A DNA stretch of 64,000 nucleotides from Stutzerimonas stutzeri (lineage in GTDB: Bacteria; Pseudomonadota; Gammaproteobacteria; Pseudomonadales; Pseudomonadaceae), in assembly GCF_002890915.1 (NCBI RefSeq), contig NZ_POUT01000002.1, positions 1-64,000 on the forward strand, in the 5' to 3' direction. Position numbers and translations under genes: made by a program. Positions 49,039 to 57,761 of this stretch are shown here, piece after piece (the first letter of the stretch is position 1; each line of letters begins with the position of its first letter). The notes under the pieces were generated by a model. The model was given only the letters and a program-made list of their open reading frames with translations, was not told where the DNA came from and made no database searches.

Positions 49039-49460
49039 ACGAGCAACGCAACCTCAATACGCCTTATGAACCGCTCCATTCCGAACCGGACGGCTCGGTC
49101 GGCGGCCTGCTGCGCCAGCTGACCCGTGAGGTGCCGTCGTTGTTCACCAAGGAGCTGGCACTGGCCAAGGCCGAGCTGAACGAATCGCTGCGCGCCACCA
49201 AGGCCGGCGCCGCCAGTGTCGCCACCGGCGGCGCGGTGCTGCTGGCCGGCTTCATCATCCTGCTGATGGCCGCCGTGTACTTCCTGGGCACCCTGATGGA
49301 AACCTGGCTGGCGGCGTTGATCGTCGGCGGTGTGGTCATGGTCATCGGCCTGATCATGGTCGCGGCGGGCAAGAAGAAGTTCGAAGCCTCGTCCTTCAAG
49401 CCCGAGCGCACCCTTCATTCGCTGAATAAAGACAAAGAAGTCGTCAGGGGGCACGCATGA
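49035..49460 (+). CDS. Phage-holin-like family membrane protein (YqjE/DUF1469)
   Basis: A 141-residue protein with two strongly hydrophobic helices (about 67-95 and 96-120) after an amphipathic N-terminus (LLRQLTREVPSLFTKELALA). It belongs to the YqjE/holin-superfamily III group, which is not phage-derived here. Overlaps of four bases on both sides indicate coupled translation with its neighbours. Confidence 0.8.
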   Translation: MNEQRNLNTPYEPLHSEPDGSVGGLLRQLTREVPSLFTKELALAKAELNESLRATKAGAASVATGGAVLLAGFIILLMAAVYFLGTLMETWLAALIVGGVVMVIGLIMVAAGKKKFEASSFKPERTLHSLNKDKEVVRGHA

Positions 49461-50209
49461 GCACTCATCATCGGATCGACGCCGAAGCGCAGAAAGACCC
49501 GGACACCCTCGAACGGGAAATCGACCAGCAGCGCGCCGAAATCGACCATATCGTTCACGCCCTGGAAAGCAAGCTGTCGCCGGGGCAGATGATCGATACC
49601 GCGCTGGGCTATGCCAAGGGCGGCGGCGGTGAGTTCCTGCATAACCTGAGCGATACCGTGAAGGCCAATCCGGTGCCGACGCTGCTCACCTCGATCGGCC
49701 TGGTCTGGCTCATGGCCGGGCAGAACCGGCGACCGGACTACGGCGCAACCAGCGGCCCGTCGGTGACCGACAGGCTCGCCGCCAAGGCCTCGGGCCTCAG
49801 GCAGCAGGGCAGCGGCATCAAGGACAAGGCCGCGCAGATGCGCCACGACGCCTCCAGCACGCTGGACAATGCGCGCCAGCGTGTCGGCGATTCCGGCCGG
49901 CATGCAGCCGATAGCCTGCGCCATACGGCGGACCGTGCCCGTGGCGGTTTCTCGCAACTGCTCAACGAGCAACCACTGGCACTGGGAGCCATGGGCATCG
50001 CCCTGGGCGCATTGCTCGCCGCATCGATGCCACCGACGCGGCGCGAGGACGAGCTGATGGGCCCGAGCAGCGACGAGCTCAGCGGCAGGCTCAAGCAGAA
50101 GGCGCGTGAAGGCTACGAGATGGCCAGCGCCGAGGGCGAGCAGCTGGCCAACCAGGTCAAACAGGACCTCGGCCGCGACGACAGCCAAGCCGTTTCAAGG
50201 CCTCACTGA
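49457..50209 (+). CDS. DUF3618 domain protein
   Basis: A 250-residue protein starting with the DUF3618 signature DPDTLEREIDQQRAEIDHIV. One hydrophobic segment (about 70-92) is followed by a long Ala/Arg/Gln-rich helical part and a second hydrophobic stretch near 168-195 (LALGAMGIALGALLAASM). Last gene of the three-gene operon. Such trios occur in soil and plant bacteria under osmotic or starvation stress (family knowledge). Confidence 0.8.
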   Translation: MSTHHRIDAEAQKDPDTLEREIDQQRAEIDHIVHALESKLSPGQMIDTALGYAKGGGGEFLHNLSDTVKANPVPTLLTSIGLVWLMAGQNRRPDYGATSGPSVTDRLAAKASGLRQQGSGIKDKAAQMRHDASSTLDNARQRVGDSGRHAADSLRHTADRARGGFSQLLNEQPLALGAMGIALGALLAASMPPTRREDELMGPSSDELSGRLKQKAREGYEMASAEGEQLANQVKQDLGRDDSQAVSRPH

Positions 50210-50213
50210 GCGC

Positions 50214-50238
50214 AAAACGCCCCGCTTGGCGGGGCGTC
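50214..50238. terminator. Hairpin after the DUF3618 gene
   Basis: ACGCCCCGC TTG GCGGGGCGT forms a nine-bp stem. AAAA precedes it on the plus strand, so the T run is on the minus side; it may work in both directions or shield the downstream tRNA. Confidence 0.65.
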
Positions 50239-50313
50239 ACTCGACATTTCACCGCAGCGACTGCGGTCGGGCTTGAGTCCGGCCGCAGAACCCCCGATAA
50301 TCCGCCGCCTGGC

Positions 50314-50389
50314 GCCGGTGTAGCTCAGTAGGTAGAGCAGCGCATTCGTAATGCGAAGGTCGCAGGTTCGACTCCTGTCTCCGGCACCA
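50314..50389 (+). tRNA. tRNA-Thr (anticodon CGT)
   Basis: A 76-base tRNA with GCCGGTG acceptor start, D-arm AGCTCAGTAGGTAGAGC, anticodon loop TTCGTAA (anticodon CGT, reads ACG), T-arm GGTTCGACTCC and encoded 3' CCA. The acceptor stem has a U-U mismatch at pair 6-67, and pair 27-43 is also non-Watson-Crick (G-A). Confidence 0.97.
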
Positions 50390-50400
50390 CTGATTTCCCC

Positions 50401-50428
50401 AAAAGGCCCGCAGCGATGCGGGCCTTTT
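50401..50428. terminator. Bidirectional intrinsic terminator
   Basis: AAAAGGCCCGC and GCGGGCCTTTT form an 11-bp stem with A and T runs on the two sides. It ends both the tRNA transcript and the minus-strand lpxR-containing operon. Confidence 0.9.
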
Positions 50429-50450
50429 CGTTTCGAGGCCCAGTGGCCCG

Positions 50451-51434
50451 TCAGAGCCAGGTCGAGAGGGTGATCGAGCCGAACTGGTCGTGCTCCTGCT
50501 GGCCTTCGAACTCGTGGGTGCGCCAGACACTGGCGAATGCCAGTTGCCAGCGATCCCAGGTCAGTGCCACGCCGAGCTTGGCGTCGCCGACCCATTCGCG
50601 ACGGTCGACCGAATGGCTGTCCTCGAAGGTGTTGCCGTCGAGCAGCATGTTCTGCGCCATGTAGCGCCCCTCGACATTGGCGAAGCCATACCAGCCGAAC
50701 CCGCCGCCGGGGCGGAAGAACTGGCTGCCGCTCTGCGCCGGTGTCACCGCCGGAATGCTGAAGCTGCGCCCGAGGTTCTGCCCGAGGCGTGCGCCCAGCC
50801 CGGCCGAGGCGTAGGTGTAGAGATTGCCGAGCGAGAACCCTAGGCTCGGGCCGTATTCCAGCTCCAGCCCGGCGAAGCGCTCCTGCAACCACCAGCGGTG
50901 CTGATAGGCCAGGTTGATGAAGGGTTCGTTCTCCAACTGGTTGTCCCAGCCCATGGGCTCGTCGCTGTCGGTGACCTTGTGCACCGCACGCTGCAGCCGC
51001 TTGCCACCAGCGGCGGGGCCGACGATGCCGACGTCCAGGTGCAGCCCCTCGGCCACACGCCAGCCCTCGTGCTGTGTGTCGGCGAACAGCGACAGCCCGG
51101 CGAATATCAGCCCGGCATAGGGGCGGTCGTCTTCGAGCAGGCGGTCGGTCTCGATTTCCTCGGGGGTGTAGATCTGGTGGCCGAAACGGTAGGCGACATT
51201 GCTCACCGTGTCACCCGACCACCCTGGCAGGAAGTCGGCGACGTTGCGGCTCCAGTGTTCCCGTTGCGGTTCGAAGCCCCAGATCAGTTCCAGGCCGTTG
51301 CTGTAATGGCCATCGCTGCCGGAGGAGATGATGTCGTTCTCCGCCTTGATCGAGAGGATGCCGGCCGATGCCAGCATCGGTACGGTGAACAGGGTGACGA
51401 GCAGGCAGGGGCGCAGCAGAGGTGGGCAATGCAT
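50451..51434 (-). CDS. lpxR: LpxR-family lipid A 3'-O-deacylase
   Basis: Outer membrane beta-barrel that removes the 3' acyloxyacyl group of lipid A in Salmonella and Helicobacter homologues. The 327-residue protein has a signal peptide ending ASA near residue 25 and the DUF2219/LpxR opening KAENDIISSGSDGHYSNGLE, with the conserved Asn-Asp pair. Later motifs are RPYAG (active-site side) and alternating amphipathic strands to a C-terminal LSTWL end. ATG at 51434. It lies 78 bp after the SGNH gene on the same strand, so it probably belongs to that operon. Confidence 0.88.
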   Translation of the reverse strand: MHCPPLLRPCLLVTLFTVPMLASAGILSIKAENDIISSGSDGHYSNGLELIWGFEPQREHWSRNVADFLPGWSGDTVSNVAYRFGHQIYTPEEIETDRLLEDDRPYAGLIFAGLSLFADTQHEGWRVAEGLHLDVGIVGPAAGGKRLQRAVHKVTDSDEPMGWDNQLENEPFINLAYQHRWWLQERFAGLELEYGPSLGFSLGNLYTYASAGLGARLGQNLGRSFSIPAVTPAQSGSQFFRPGGGFGWYGFANVEGRYMAQNMLLDGNTFEDSHSVDRREWVGDAKLGVALTWDRWQLAFASVWRTHEFEGQQEHDQFGSITLSTWL

Positions 51435-51512
51435 GGCGGTACTCCTGGGCTTACATTCGTTTTTGTATGTTTCGCTTTGGACCGCCGTCATGCATGCCGG
51501 TTCGCTTGGGGC

Positions 51513-52580
51513 TCATGGCTGTGCAAAGATTTCCTCATTTTCGGCGACGATCGAGTCATCCAGGGCGTCTCGCTCGGCCTCGAGCAACTGCCGGGCAAGC
51601 GCCGAGGAGAAATCCCGCACCGCTGACCAGCGCAGGTGGATGGCATCGACGAAGGCCGAGGGCGGGGCGACCCATTCGCGGTCCGCGTTCCAGTAGCGAG
51701 CTGTGTCGTTGCCGGCTAGCGCGGCGCTCAGCCGGTTGTCGAAGTAGCCGAGGAAGCTGCCGTCGTGATCGAACTCTTCTTTCCATTGCGGATGCAGTGG
51801 CGTCGATACCACTATCAGTTGGCGTTTCTCCTGCTCCAGGCGGCCGGCCAGTGCCGCCAGCGCACTGAAGCAACCGCTATCGAGCGGGTCCGGGCGCCCG
51901 TAGAACAGGCCACGGTCGCCGCGTGGTTCCAGCGGGCCATCGCCGTAGCGGTTGAATACCAGCGGGTCCCATTCGATCAGGTTGGCCCGCTGCGCCTTGA
52001 TCGTGCGTGCATTGTGCAGCAGCGAGCGCGGAGAGAAGTAACGCAGATAGTAGCCCCAGGGTGAGGCCTGTCCGTTGACGTAGCTGTCGACGTCGTCGCG
52101 GTCGAATACCGCGTCCGGCACCTTCCAGCAGCCGGCGAAGTCCAGCGGATCGACGATCATCACCACCTGGCGGATGCCCGGATGGCGGTCGAGCAGCCAG
52201 TTCGCGACGTAGACCGCCTGGTTCGCGTGCAGCCCGCAGAAAGCGCCGTTGAATGGGCGCGAGCCGGGTGCCTGTTCGACGAGTACCTCGCCGTCGACGT
52301 GGCGCCAGGCGACCGAGGAGCCGATCACCAGCAGGTTCGGGTCACGCACGGGATTGTCGCGCAGGAAGCTGAGCTTCTCGTCCACGCACAGGCTGTTGGA
52401 GAAGGCCGGCGGGGGCAGGTTGTCGGTGATCTCGAGCCCGGCCAGCAACAGCGCGAAGGCGCCGAGCGAGCCGAATAGCCCGACGAGCAGGGCCAGCAGG
52501 TAGGTCGGGCGCATGTCGACCGGATCGGCCACGGCCCGGGCGGCCGAACCGCCCAGGGATGTTTCGACGGTTCCGCTCAT
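51513..52580 (-). CDS. Membrane-anchored SGNH/DltD-like protein
   Basis: A 355-residue protein with one N-terminal membrane helix (about 27-50) and a periplasmic SGNH-hydrolase-like domain. The nucleophile block is VIGSSVAWR (Ser88/Ser89), as in the GSSE motif of DltD, and the Asp/His block DAIH (Asp312, His315) is intact. It begins three bases after the ACP stop. In DltD and AlgJ/AlgX systems such proteins act with an MBOAT to move acyl groups onto surface polymers, which fits the neighbours. Confidence 0.78.
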   Translation of the reverse strand: MSGTVETSLGGSAARAVADPVDMRPTYLLALLVGLFGSLGAFALLLAGLEITDNLPPPAFSNSLCVDEKLSFLRDNPVRDPNLLVIGSSVAWRHVDGEVLVEQAPGSRPFNGAFCGLHANQAVYVANWLLDRHPGIRQVVMIVDPLDFAGCWKVPDAVFDRDDVDSYVNGQASPWGYYLRYFSPRSLLHNARTIKAQRANLIEWDPLVFNRYGDGPLEPRGDRGLFYGRPDPLDSGCFSALAALAGRLEQEKRQLIVVSTPLHPQWKEEFDHDGSFLGYFDNRLSAALAGNDTARYWNADREWVAPPSAFVDAIHLRWSAVRDFSSALARQLLEAERDALDDSIVAENEEIFAQP

Positions 52581-52583
52581 GGC

Positions 52584-52832
52584 TTAGCGCCCCTCGAGCT
52601 TGGTCTGGATCAGTTGGACGAAGTGGCCGACGTTCTTCAGCGATTCCAGTTCGGCGGTGCGGAACTTGATGCCGAAGCGCTGTTCGGCGGCGACGATCAG
52701 CAGGACGTGCGCCTGGCTGTCCCAGCCATCGATGCAGTCGGCGGTGGTTTGCGCGCTGAGGACGATGTCGTCATCGTCGAACACGTCATGAAAGACCTGG
52801 GTCAGCGCCGCGAGAATGTCCTTTTCGTTCAT
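52584..52832 (-). CDS. Acyl carrier protein
   Basis: An 82-residue carrier with the phosphopantetheine site Ser39 in IDGWDSQAHVLLI. It is acidic at the N-terminal helix (FDDDDIVL). The start overlaps the stop of fkbH by four bases. It is a specialised carrier, distinct from the fatty acid AcpP (which has GADSLD), and likely holds the group made by FkbH. Confidence 0.9.
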   Translation of the reverse strand: MNEKDILAALTQVFHDVFDDDDIVLSAQTTADCIDGWDSQAHVLLIVAAEQRFGIKFRTAELESLKNVGHFVQLIQTKLEGR

Positions 52833-54730
52833 GCTTGCACCTGGATGAAGTGGTCGAGGGGAGCGCGCGAGGCCAGCTCGTAGCGCCAGAAACTTGCATC
52901 GTGGCCGGCGCCTGCCGGGGCCGGGCGTTGCTGGAAGCCCAGCCGTGGATAATGTTCGGCCACCATGCCGTTGCGCTCGGTGGGTCGGTATTCGCCGACC
53001 AGTGCATGCCAGCCGGCTGCCGCTGCAGCATCGGCCAGGGCCTCGAGCACCGCGGCCTCGACCTGGCGGCCGAGCACGCGGCAGCTCATCAGCCAGCTGT
53101 CGATGAGCAATTCGTTCGCCTCGATGCCGGCGTCGGGGCGTGCCAGCACCACGCTGATCAGGCCGTTGTCGCCGAACTTGTCTTCCAGGCGCAGGGCCAG
53201 GGCGATGGCGCGTGGATCGCCGGCGATGCGCTCGACCTCGGCCTCGGTGTAGCGCCGCGTGGTGAGGTTGAACTGGTTGGTCTTGTTGATCAGTTGGGTG
53301 CTGCGCGCCAGTTCGGCGGGGCCGATGCGGGTAACGCGCAGGATCATGTCCAGGCCGCGCAGGTAGCCGTCCATGTCGGTGGCCTGGCCCAGCGCCGCCT
53401 TGCGCTCGGCATTGGCGGCATAGCTGCGGCCGCGGCCGGTGTCGTCGGTGGTGAAGGACGCCGCCTCGAAATAGCCGGCCGCCGCCAGCCGGGCCGGGTA
53501 GTCGGCGACGTCCTCGGGCAGTTCCGGGACCGCTACGGCGGGCAGCTCGCGGCGCACGATGTCGCGTTCGGCCGGGTTGTCGTCGACGAACACCAGGCTG
53601 TCGAGGCCGATGTCGAGCAAGGTGGCGATGCGCCGCAGGTTGCCGGCCTTGTCGTCCCAGTTGGCGATGAAGGCGGCGACATCGCCGCGGGCGATGGCCA
53701 TCTCGCGGTGGGCGAACGCCGCTTCGGCCACGTCCAGGTCGTTCTTGCTGCATACCGCGAGGATCACCCCGCGGCGCGCCAGTTGCGCGGCGTAGCGCTG
53801 GAAGGCGAGGAAGGCTTCGCCGCTGGCGCTGCCCTGGCCCAGCTGGATGCCGTCGACCCCATCGTCGCCGGCCACGCCGCCCCACAGGGTGTTGTCCAGG
53901 TCCAGCACCAGGCATTTTCGCGACAGCCCGAGCGCGGCGGCGAGAACCCGCGCCAAGTGGTCGCCATAGAGCGGCGCCAGCGTCGGGCTGACCAGCTGCT
54001 TGGCCTGATGCCAGCGCACCGGGTCGGCCAGGCCATTGCCATAACCGCCGGCCTGCCAGGCGAGGTCGAGCAGCAGCACGCCGTCTTCCCGCGCGGCGTT
54101 GCGGATGGCGGCGTTCAAATGCTCGATCAGGGCCTGTGGCGAGGCGGGCACCAGGGCTTCGTAGGAGCCGAACAGCGGCGGATCGACCGGCACCAGCGTC
54201 TGTTGCACGACCTGCGCGGCGTAGCGTTCGCGGGCCCGCCGCCAGAGCAGGCGCAGCTCGTTGACACGCGCCTGCACGGCGGTATCGACCTCGGCCGGCG
54301 AAGCGTCCAGCGGCATCTGCAGCGGCGTGTCGCGGGCATCCAGGGCCAGCACCACGAGTTGCGGGGCGAAGGCGTCCAGTGCCGGGTCGTCGGCCAGCAG
54401 CGCCTGGCGATACATGCCGTAGGGCGCGACATGCAGCGTCAGCGCCAGGCGCCGCAGCAACCCGGCGACGCGAATGGCCGGCAGCAGGTGATCCACGGTG
54501 TGCGAGGCCAGCAGCGCCACACGCAGCGGCATGAGTTGCGCCGCTGCTGCATGCTCCGCCAGCCCGGCGGCGGCCAGCCGGTCCAGCCGGGCGGTGAGGG
54601 TGAAATCCCGGCGGTAGCCGGCGAGCCGGATGGCTTCGGCCAGGCGCGCCAGCGGATCGTCCAGGTGCTTGGCCTGGCCGATGGCGGCGCTGAGGTCGGG
54701 ATGTGGGGGCAGCCAGGAGAGTTGTTCCAT
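52829..54730 (-). CDS. FkbH-type HAD-IIIC protein (glyceryl-ACP-forming family)
   Basis: A 633-residue three-part protein: an N-terminal SGNH-like part (about 68-265), a HAD phosphatase core with nucleophile Asp277/Asp279 in DLDNTLWGG and acid VDDNPAERD (382-390), and a GNAT-like C-terminal part (about 495-600, ERNGMVAEHYPRLGF). The FkbH hallmark INKTNQFNLTTRRY is at 481-494. Characterised FkbH proteins dephosphorylate 1,3-bisphosphoglycerate and load glycerate on a carrier protein. It shares four bases with the acp start. Confidence 0.88.
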   Translation of the reverse strand: MEQLSWLPPHPDLSAAIGQAKHLDDPLARLAEAIRLAGYRRDFTLTARLDRLAAAGLAEHAAAAQLMPLRVALLASHTVDHLLPAIRVAGLLRRLALTLHVAPYGMYRQALLADDPALDAFAPQLVVLALDARDTPLQMPLDASPAEVDTAVQARVNELRLLWRRARERYAAQVVQQTLVPVDPPLFGSYEALVPASPQALIEHLNAAIRNAAREDGVLLLDLAWQAGGYGNGLADPVRWHQAKQLVSPTLAPLYGDHLARVLAAALGLSRKCLVLDLDNTLWGGVAGDDGVDGIQLGQGSASGEAFLAFQRYAAQLARRGVILAVCSKNDLDVAEAAFAHREMAIARGDVAAFIANWDDKAGNLRRIATLLDIGLDSLVFVDDNPAERDIVRRELPAVAVPELPEDVADYPARLAAAGYFEAASFTTDDTGRGRSYAANAERKAALGQATDMDGYLRGLDMILRVTRIGPAELARSTQLINKTNQFNLTTRRYTEAEVERIAGDPRAIALALRLEDKFGDNGLISVVLARPDAGIEANELLIDSWLMSCRVLGRQVEAAVLEALADAAAAAGWHALVGEYRPTERNGMVAEHYPRLGFQQRPAPAGAGHDASFWRYELASRAPLDHFIQVQA

Positions 54731-54753
54731 TACCAGGGACTCCTTGTCGCGGT

Positions 54754-56292
54754 TCAGAACTGGAAGTAGAGAAATTCGGTCGGCGCCATGGAGAAGGCGA
54801 CGGCCAGGGCGAAGAACCCGAGCATTCCGACCGCCACGCCGTACGCGGGGGCGGGGCGCCAGGCGCCGAACGGCAGCCAGCGCCCGGTCCAGTGCGGCTG
54901 CGGCTGGAAATTCAGCGCGGTACGGAAATGCCCCATCCACTGCTGAATGTTCGGCATGCCCCAGACGAACAGCAGCAGCGCGGCGATGTAGACGAAGTCG
55001 GAACGGTCCATCTGCGTGCTGACCGGGCTCAGCCCGAGCATGCCGGCGAGTACGGCCAGCGCCGCCGGCACGTCGGCGGCGCGGAAGAACACCATCGCCA
55101 CCACCACGCAGAGGAAGGTCAGCAGCACCGCCGGCAGCCGATGCCACCAGAGGTCGCTGTCCAGCTGGCGCCCGTGGCTCACCTTCCAGGCACGCCAGCC
55201 ATGGGCGACCACCAGGTAGAAACCGTGCAACAGGCCGAACACGACGAACTGCCAGCCGGCGCCGTGCCAGATGCCGGAGATGAACATGGTGAAGACGGTC
55301 GGATAGGCGACCAGGGCGAAGAAGGTTCCGGCGGTCATCCTGCCGCGCCGCGGTTGCGGCTTGCCGGCTGCCATCCGCGCGCGGGTCACGCGCAGCACGA
55401 TGGGGTTGTAGATGTAGGCGGTGAGAAAGCGCGTCAGCGTCATGTGCCAGCGCGACCAGTAGTCGATGACGTTGCGTGCCTTGAACGGGCTGTTGAAGTT
55501 CGCCGGCAGGCTGATGCCGAACAGCAGGGCCAGGCCGATGGCCATGTCGCTGTAGCCGGAGAAGTCGAAGTAGATCTGCAGGGTGTAGGTCAGTGCCCCG
55601 GTCCAGGCGTCGTAGAAGGATGGAATCGAGCCATCGACGGCGAGGCTGAACACCGGTGTCGCCTTCAGCGCCAGGGTGTCGGCGATCACCACTTTCTTGA
55701 ACAGCCCCAACAGGAAGATCGTCGCACCCAGGGAGAGGTTGTCCAGCCGGGCGCGAAAGGTAGCGCGTTCGCGGAACTGGGCGAGCATCTCGCCGTGGTG
55801 GGTGATCGGCCCGGCGATCAGCTGCGGGAAGAAACTGATGAACAGGCAGTAGTTGGCGAAGCCGTGCTCCTCCACCACGCCGTCGTGGGCATCGACCAGA
55901 TAGGCGATCTGCTGGAAGGTGAAGAAGGAGATGGCCAGCGGCAGGATGATGTCGTGCACGCGCCAGCCGAGTTCGAAGGCTTCGTCGAGGTTGCCGAAGA
56001 GAAAACCGGTGTACTTGTAGTAGCCGAGCAGTAGCACATTGGCGGCCACCGCCAGGCCGAGCACCAGGCGTGAGGGGTGCTGGCGCAGATAGCCGCCAAG
56101 CAGGTAGTTGAACAGCATGCTGCCGGCCAGCAGCGGCACGTAGGCCGGGTTCCACCAGCCATAGAAGACCAGCGACAGGACGGTCAGCCAGATGACCGCG
56201 AGGCGCTGCCGGCCTGAGCCGGTCAGCACGAAGAATCCGATCAGCACCAGCGGGAGAAATCCCGCGATGAACTCCACAGAATTGAAAAGCAT
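54754..56292 (-). CDS. MBOAT O-acyltransferase (AlgI/DltB type)
   Basis: A 512-residue polytopic membrane protein that would carry an acyl group across the inner membrane for transfer to a surface acceptor. MBOAT features are PQLIAGPI (156-163), YFDFSGYSDMAIG (241-253), WSRWHMTL with His283, and the invariant His343 in ISGIWHGAGW. AAGGAAG precedes the ATG at 56292. It is first in the order MBOAT, FkbH, ACP, SGNH, LpxR. It resembles AlgI, but no other alginate genes are present. Confidence 0.9.
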   Translation of the reverse strand: MLFNSVEFIAGFLPLVLIGFFVLTGSGRQRLAVIWLTVLSLVFYGWWNPAYVPLLAGSMLFNYLLGGYLRQHPSRLVLGLAVAANVLLLGYYKYTGFLFGNLDEAFELGWRVHDIILPLAISFFTFQQIAYLVDAHDGVVEEHGFANYCLFISFFPQLIAGPITHHGEMLAQFRERATFRARLDNLSLGATIFLLGLFKKVVIADTLALKATPVFSLAVDGSIPSFYDAWTGALTYTLQIYFDFSGYSDMAIGLALLFGISLPANFNSPFKARNVIDYWSRWHMTLTRFLTAYIYNPIVLRVTRARMAAGKPQPRRGRMTAGTFFALVAYPTVFTMFISGIWHGAGWQFVVFGLLHGFYLVVAHGWRAWKVSHGRQLDSDLWWHRLPAVLLTFLCVVVAMVFFRAADVPAALAVLAGMLGLSPVSTQMDRSDFVYIAALLLFVWGMPNIQQWMGHFRTALNFQPQPHWTGRWLPFGAWRPAPAYGVAVGMLGFFALAVAFSMAPTEFLYFQF

Positions 56293-56699
56293 CTTCCTTA
56301 ATCCCTGTTCAGCGTATGTGCTCAACGCTGCCCAGGCCGCCTGTGGGGCGGGCGATCCATCCTGTTCGGTAACCGTCTACTACCGTCGCGGCACTGCGCC
56401 CGCCCTTGGCGGGTGCCGCGGCATCCTCGGTCCTTCGCCGGATGCTTCGCTCGGGTCATCGGCCACCCGGCCGGTACCCCCTGAGCTCCTCTGGCTCCGA
56501 CTTGGAGCTGTAAGCAAAAGTTTCAGCGTTCCGTGCGCCACCGGGCGCTTTCCCGGCTCTGGCCGGCAACCCCGCGAACGGCCTGGCCTGCAGCGGCCGG
56601 CCTTTCGTCGGCGAGCCATCCCGGGCGTTCCGTTGTGGACAAGCGTTGGGGGCGCTGGCGGCAGCGTTCAAGCCGACATGCCGTTGCCGGCCAGGCCTG
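56293..56699. promoter_or_regulatory. Upstream region of the MBOAT operon
   Basis: A 407-bp gap with no gene. It must hold the promoter of the MBOAT operon and the end of the small membrane-protein gene. I searched for -24/-12 and AlgU elements and found only weak matches. A GC-rich stretch with partial inverted repeats lies at about 56560-56620. Confidence 0.4.
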
Positions 56700-56933
56700 T
56701 CAGAGCACGCTGGGCGTGGCCTGCTGGCACCCGGGCTGTTCGTCGGGCTGCTGCTCGGCCGGCGGCTGTTCGAGCTTGCGCTGCAGGTGGCGGATGGTGC
56801 GTTTGAGGCGGTGCACCTTGTCTTCCAGCTGGAAGACCTTGCGGTGGTTATAGAACATGCCCAGCACGAACCCCAGCGAAGTGAAGACCAGGCTATAGAT
56901 GAGTGCGGCGTCGTAGAGATAGCTGGAAAACAT
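56700..56933 (-). CDS. Small membrane protein with cytosolic coiled coil
   Basis: A 77-residue protein: a hydrophobic helix at about 7-27 (DAALIYSLVFTSLGFVLGMF) then a charged coiled-coil segment (VFQLEDKVHRLKRTIRHLQR) and a Pro/Gln-rich tail. ACAGG or AAGGA lies before the ATG at 56933. No family recognised. It lies between the MBOAT operon and the regulator gene, on the same strand. Confidence 0.65.
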   Translation of the reverse strand: MFSSYLYDAALIYSLVFTSLGFVLGMFYNHRKVFQLEDKVHRLKRTIRHLQRKLEQPPAEQQPDEQPGCQQATPSVL

Positions 56934-57089
56934 CCTGTCGTCCTTCTTGTTGTGGCGACCGCCTACATCCCGGAGGCGGGGCGATCGCAGGTGACCCTGA
57001 TATCGATCAGCCACCTTGAGACAGGGCGCACATTGGAAACGTTCCCGGATGCTGCTCGTCCTGCCGCAACCCGTGGGGGGCAGCCTGGG

Positions 57090-57761
57090 TCAGCGGGAAA
57101 TGGCGGACATCGCGATGGCCGCGGCGGCGGTCCGGGTTTCCACGCCGAGCTTCACGTAGACGTGTTCCAGGTGCTTGTTCACCGTGCGCGGGCTGAGGCC
57201 GAGGATGTCGCCGATGTCGCGGTTGGTCTTGCCGCAGGAGACCCAGTGCAGCACTTCCACCTCCCGCCCGGTCAGCTGGAAGCGCTGGGTCAGCATCGCC
57301 TGGACCTGTTGTTCGTCCGGTGGCGCCTGCAACTGCTGCGAGGTCTGGCGGGCGCTCTGCAGGGCGCGCGCGGTACGCAGGTGGGCGGCCACCCGGGCCA
57401 GCACCTGTTCCGGGTGGATGGGCTTGGTCACGTAGTCGATGCCGCCGGCCTCGAAGCCTTCGAGCACGTGTTCGCTTTCGGTCAGGGCGGTCATGAACAG
57501 CACCGGCACGTCTTCCAGCTCCGCCTGGGCCTTGATCCGGCGGCAGGTCTCGAAGCCGTCGAGCCCCGGCATCATGGCGTCGAGCAGGACGATGTCGGGT
57601 TTCAGGCGCTGCATGCGCTCCAGTGCGCTGAGGCCGTCGAGCGCCACCAGCACCATGTAGCCGGCCTGGTCGAGGGCGCCCGACAGCAGGGCGAGGTTGT
57701 CGGGGACGTCATCGACGATCATCACGACGCCCTGGGTCTGCGGATGATCAACTGGATGCAT
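57090..57761 (-). CDS. LuxR/FixJ-family response regulator
   Basis: A 223-residue regulator: receiver domain (1-125) with Asp17/Asp18 pocket, phospho-Asp61 (DIVLLDAMMPGLDG) and Lys in YVTKPI, then a linker and LuxR-type helix-turn-helix (about 160-223; LTGREVEVLHWVSCGKTNRD). Its start lies inside the end of the kinase gene (14-base overlap), so the two are a translationally coupled pair. It is the likely binder of the palindrome upstream of urtA. Confidence 0.92.
   Translation of the reverse strand: MHPVDHPQTQGVVMIVDDVPDNLALLSGALDQAGYMVLVALDGLSALERMQRLKPDIVLLDAMMPGLDGFETCRRIKAQAELEDVPVLFMTALTESEHVLEGFEAGGIDYVTKPIHPEQVLARVAAHLRTARALQSARQTSQQLQAPPDEQQVQAMLTQRFQLTGREVEVLHWVSCGKTNRDIGDILGLSPRTVNKHLEHVYVKLGVETRTAAAAIAMSAISR

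Noticed and set aside
49035..49460. Phage holin as a sign of a prophage
   Set aside because: The holin-like family includes chromosomal YqjE proteins; no lysin, capsid or integrase gene is nearby.
50314..50389. tRNA as an attachment site for an integrated element
   Set aside because: No duplicated tRNA 3' end was noticed in the window and no integrase gene is next to it.
54754..56292. Alginate acetylation protein AlgI as part of an alginate cluster
   Set aside because: The MBOAT fold fits, but no other alginate gene is nearby, and FkbH and ACP are not part of alginate synthesis.
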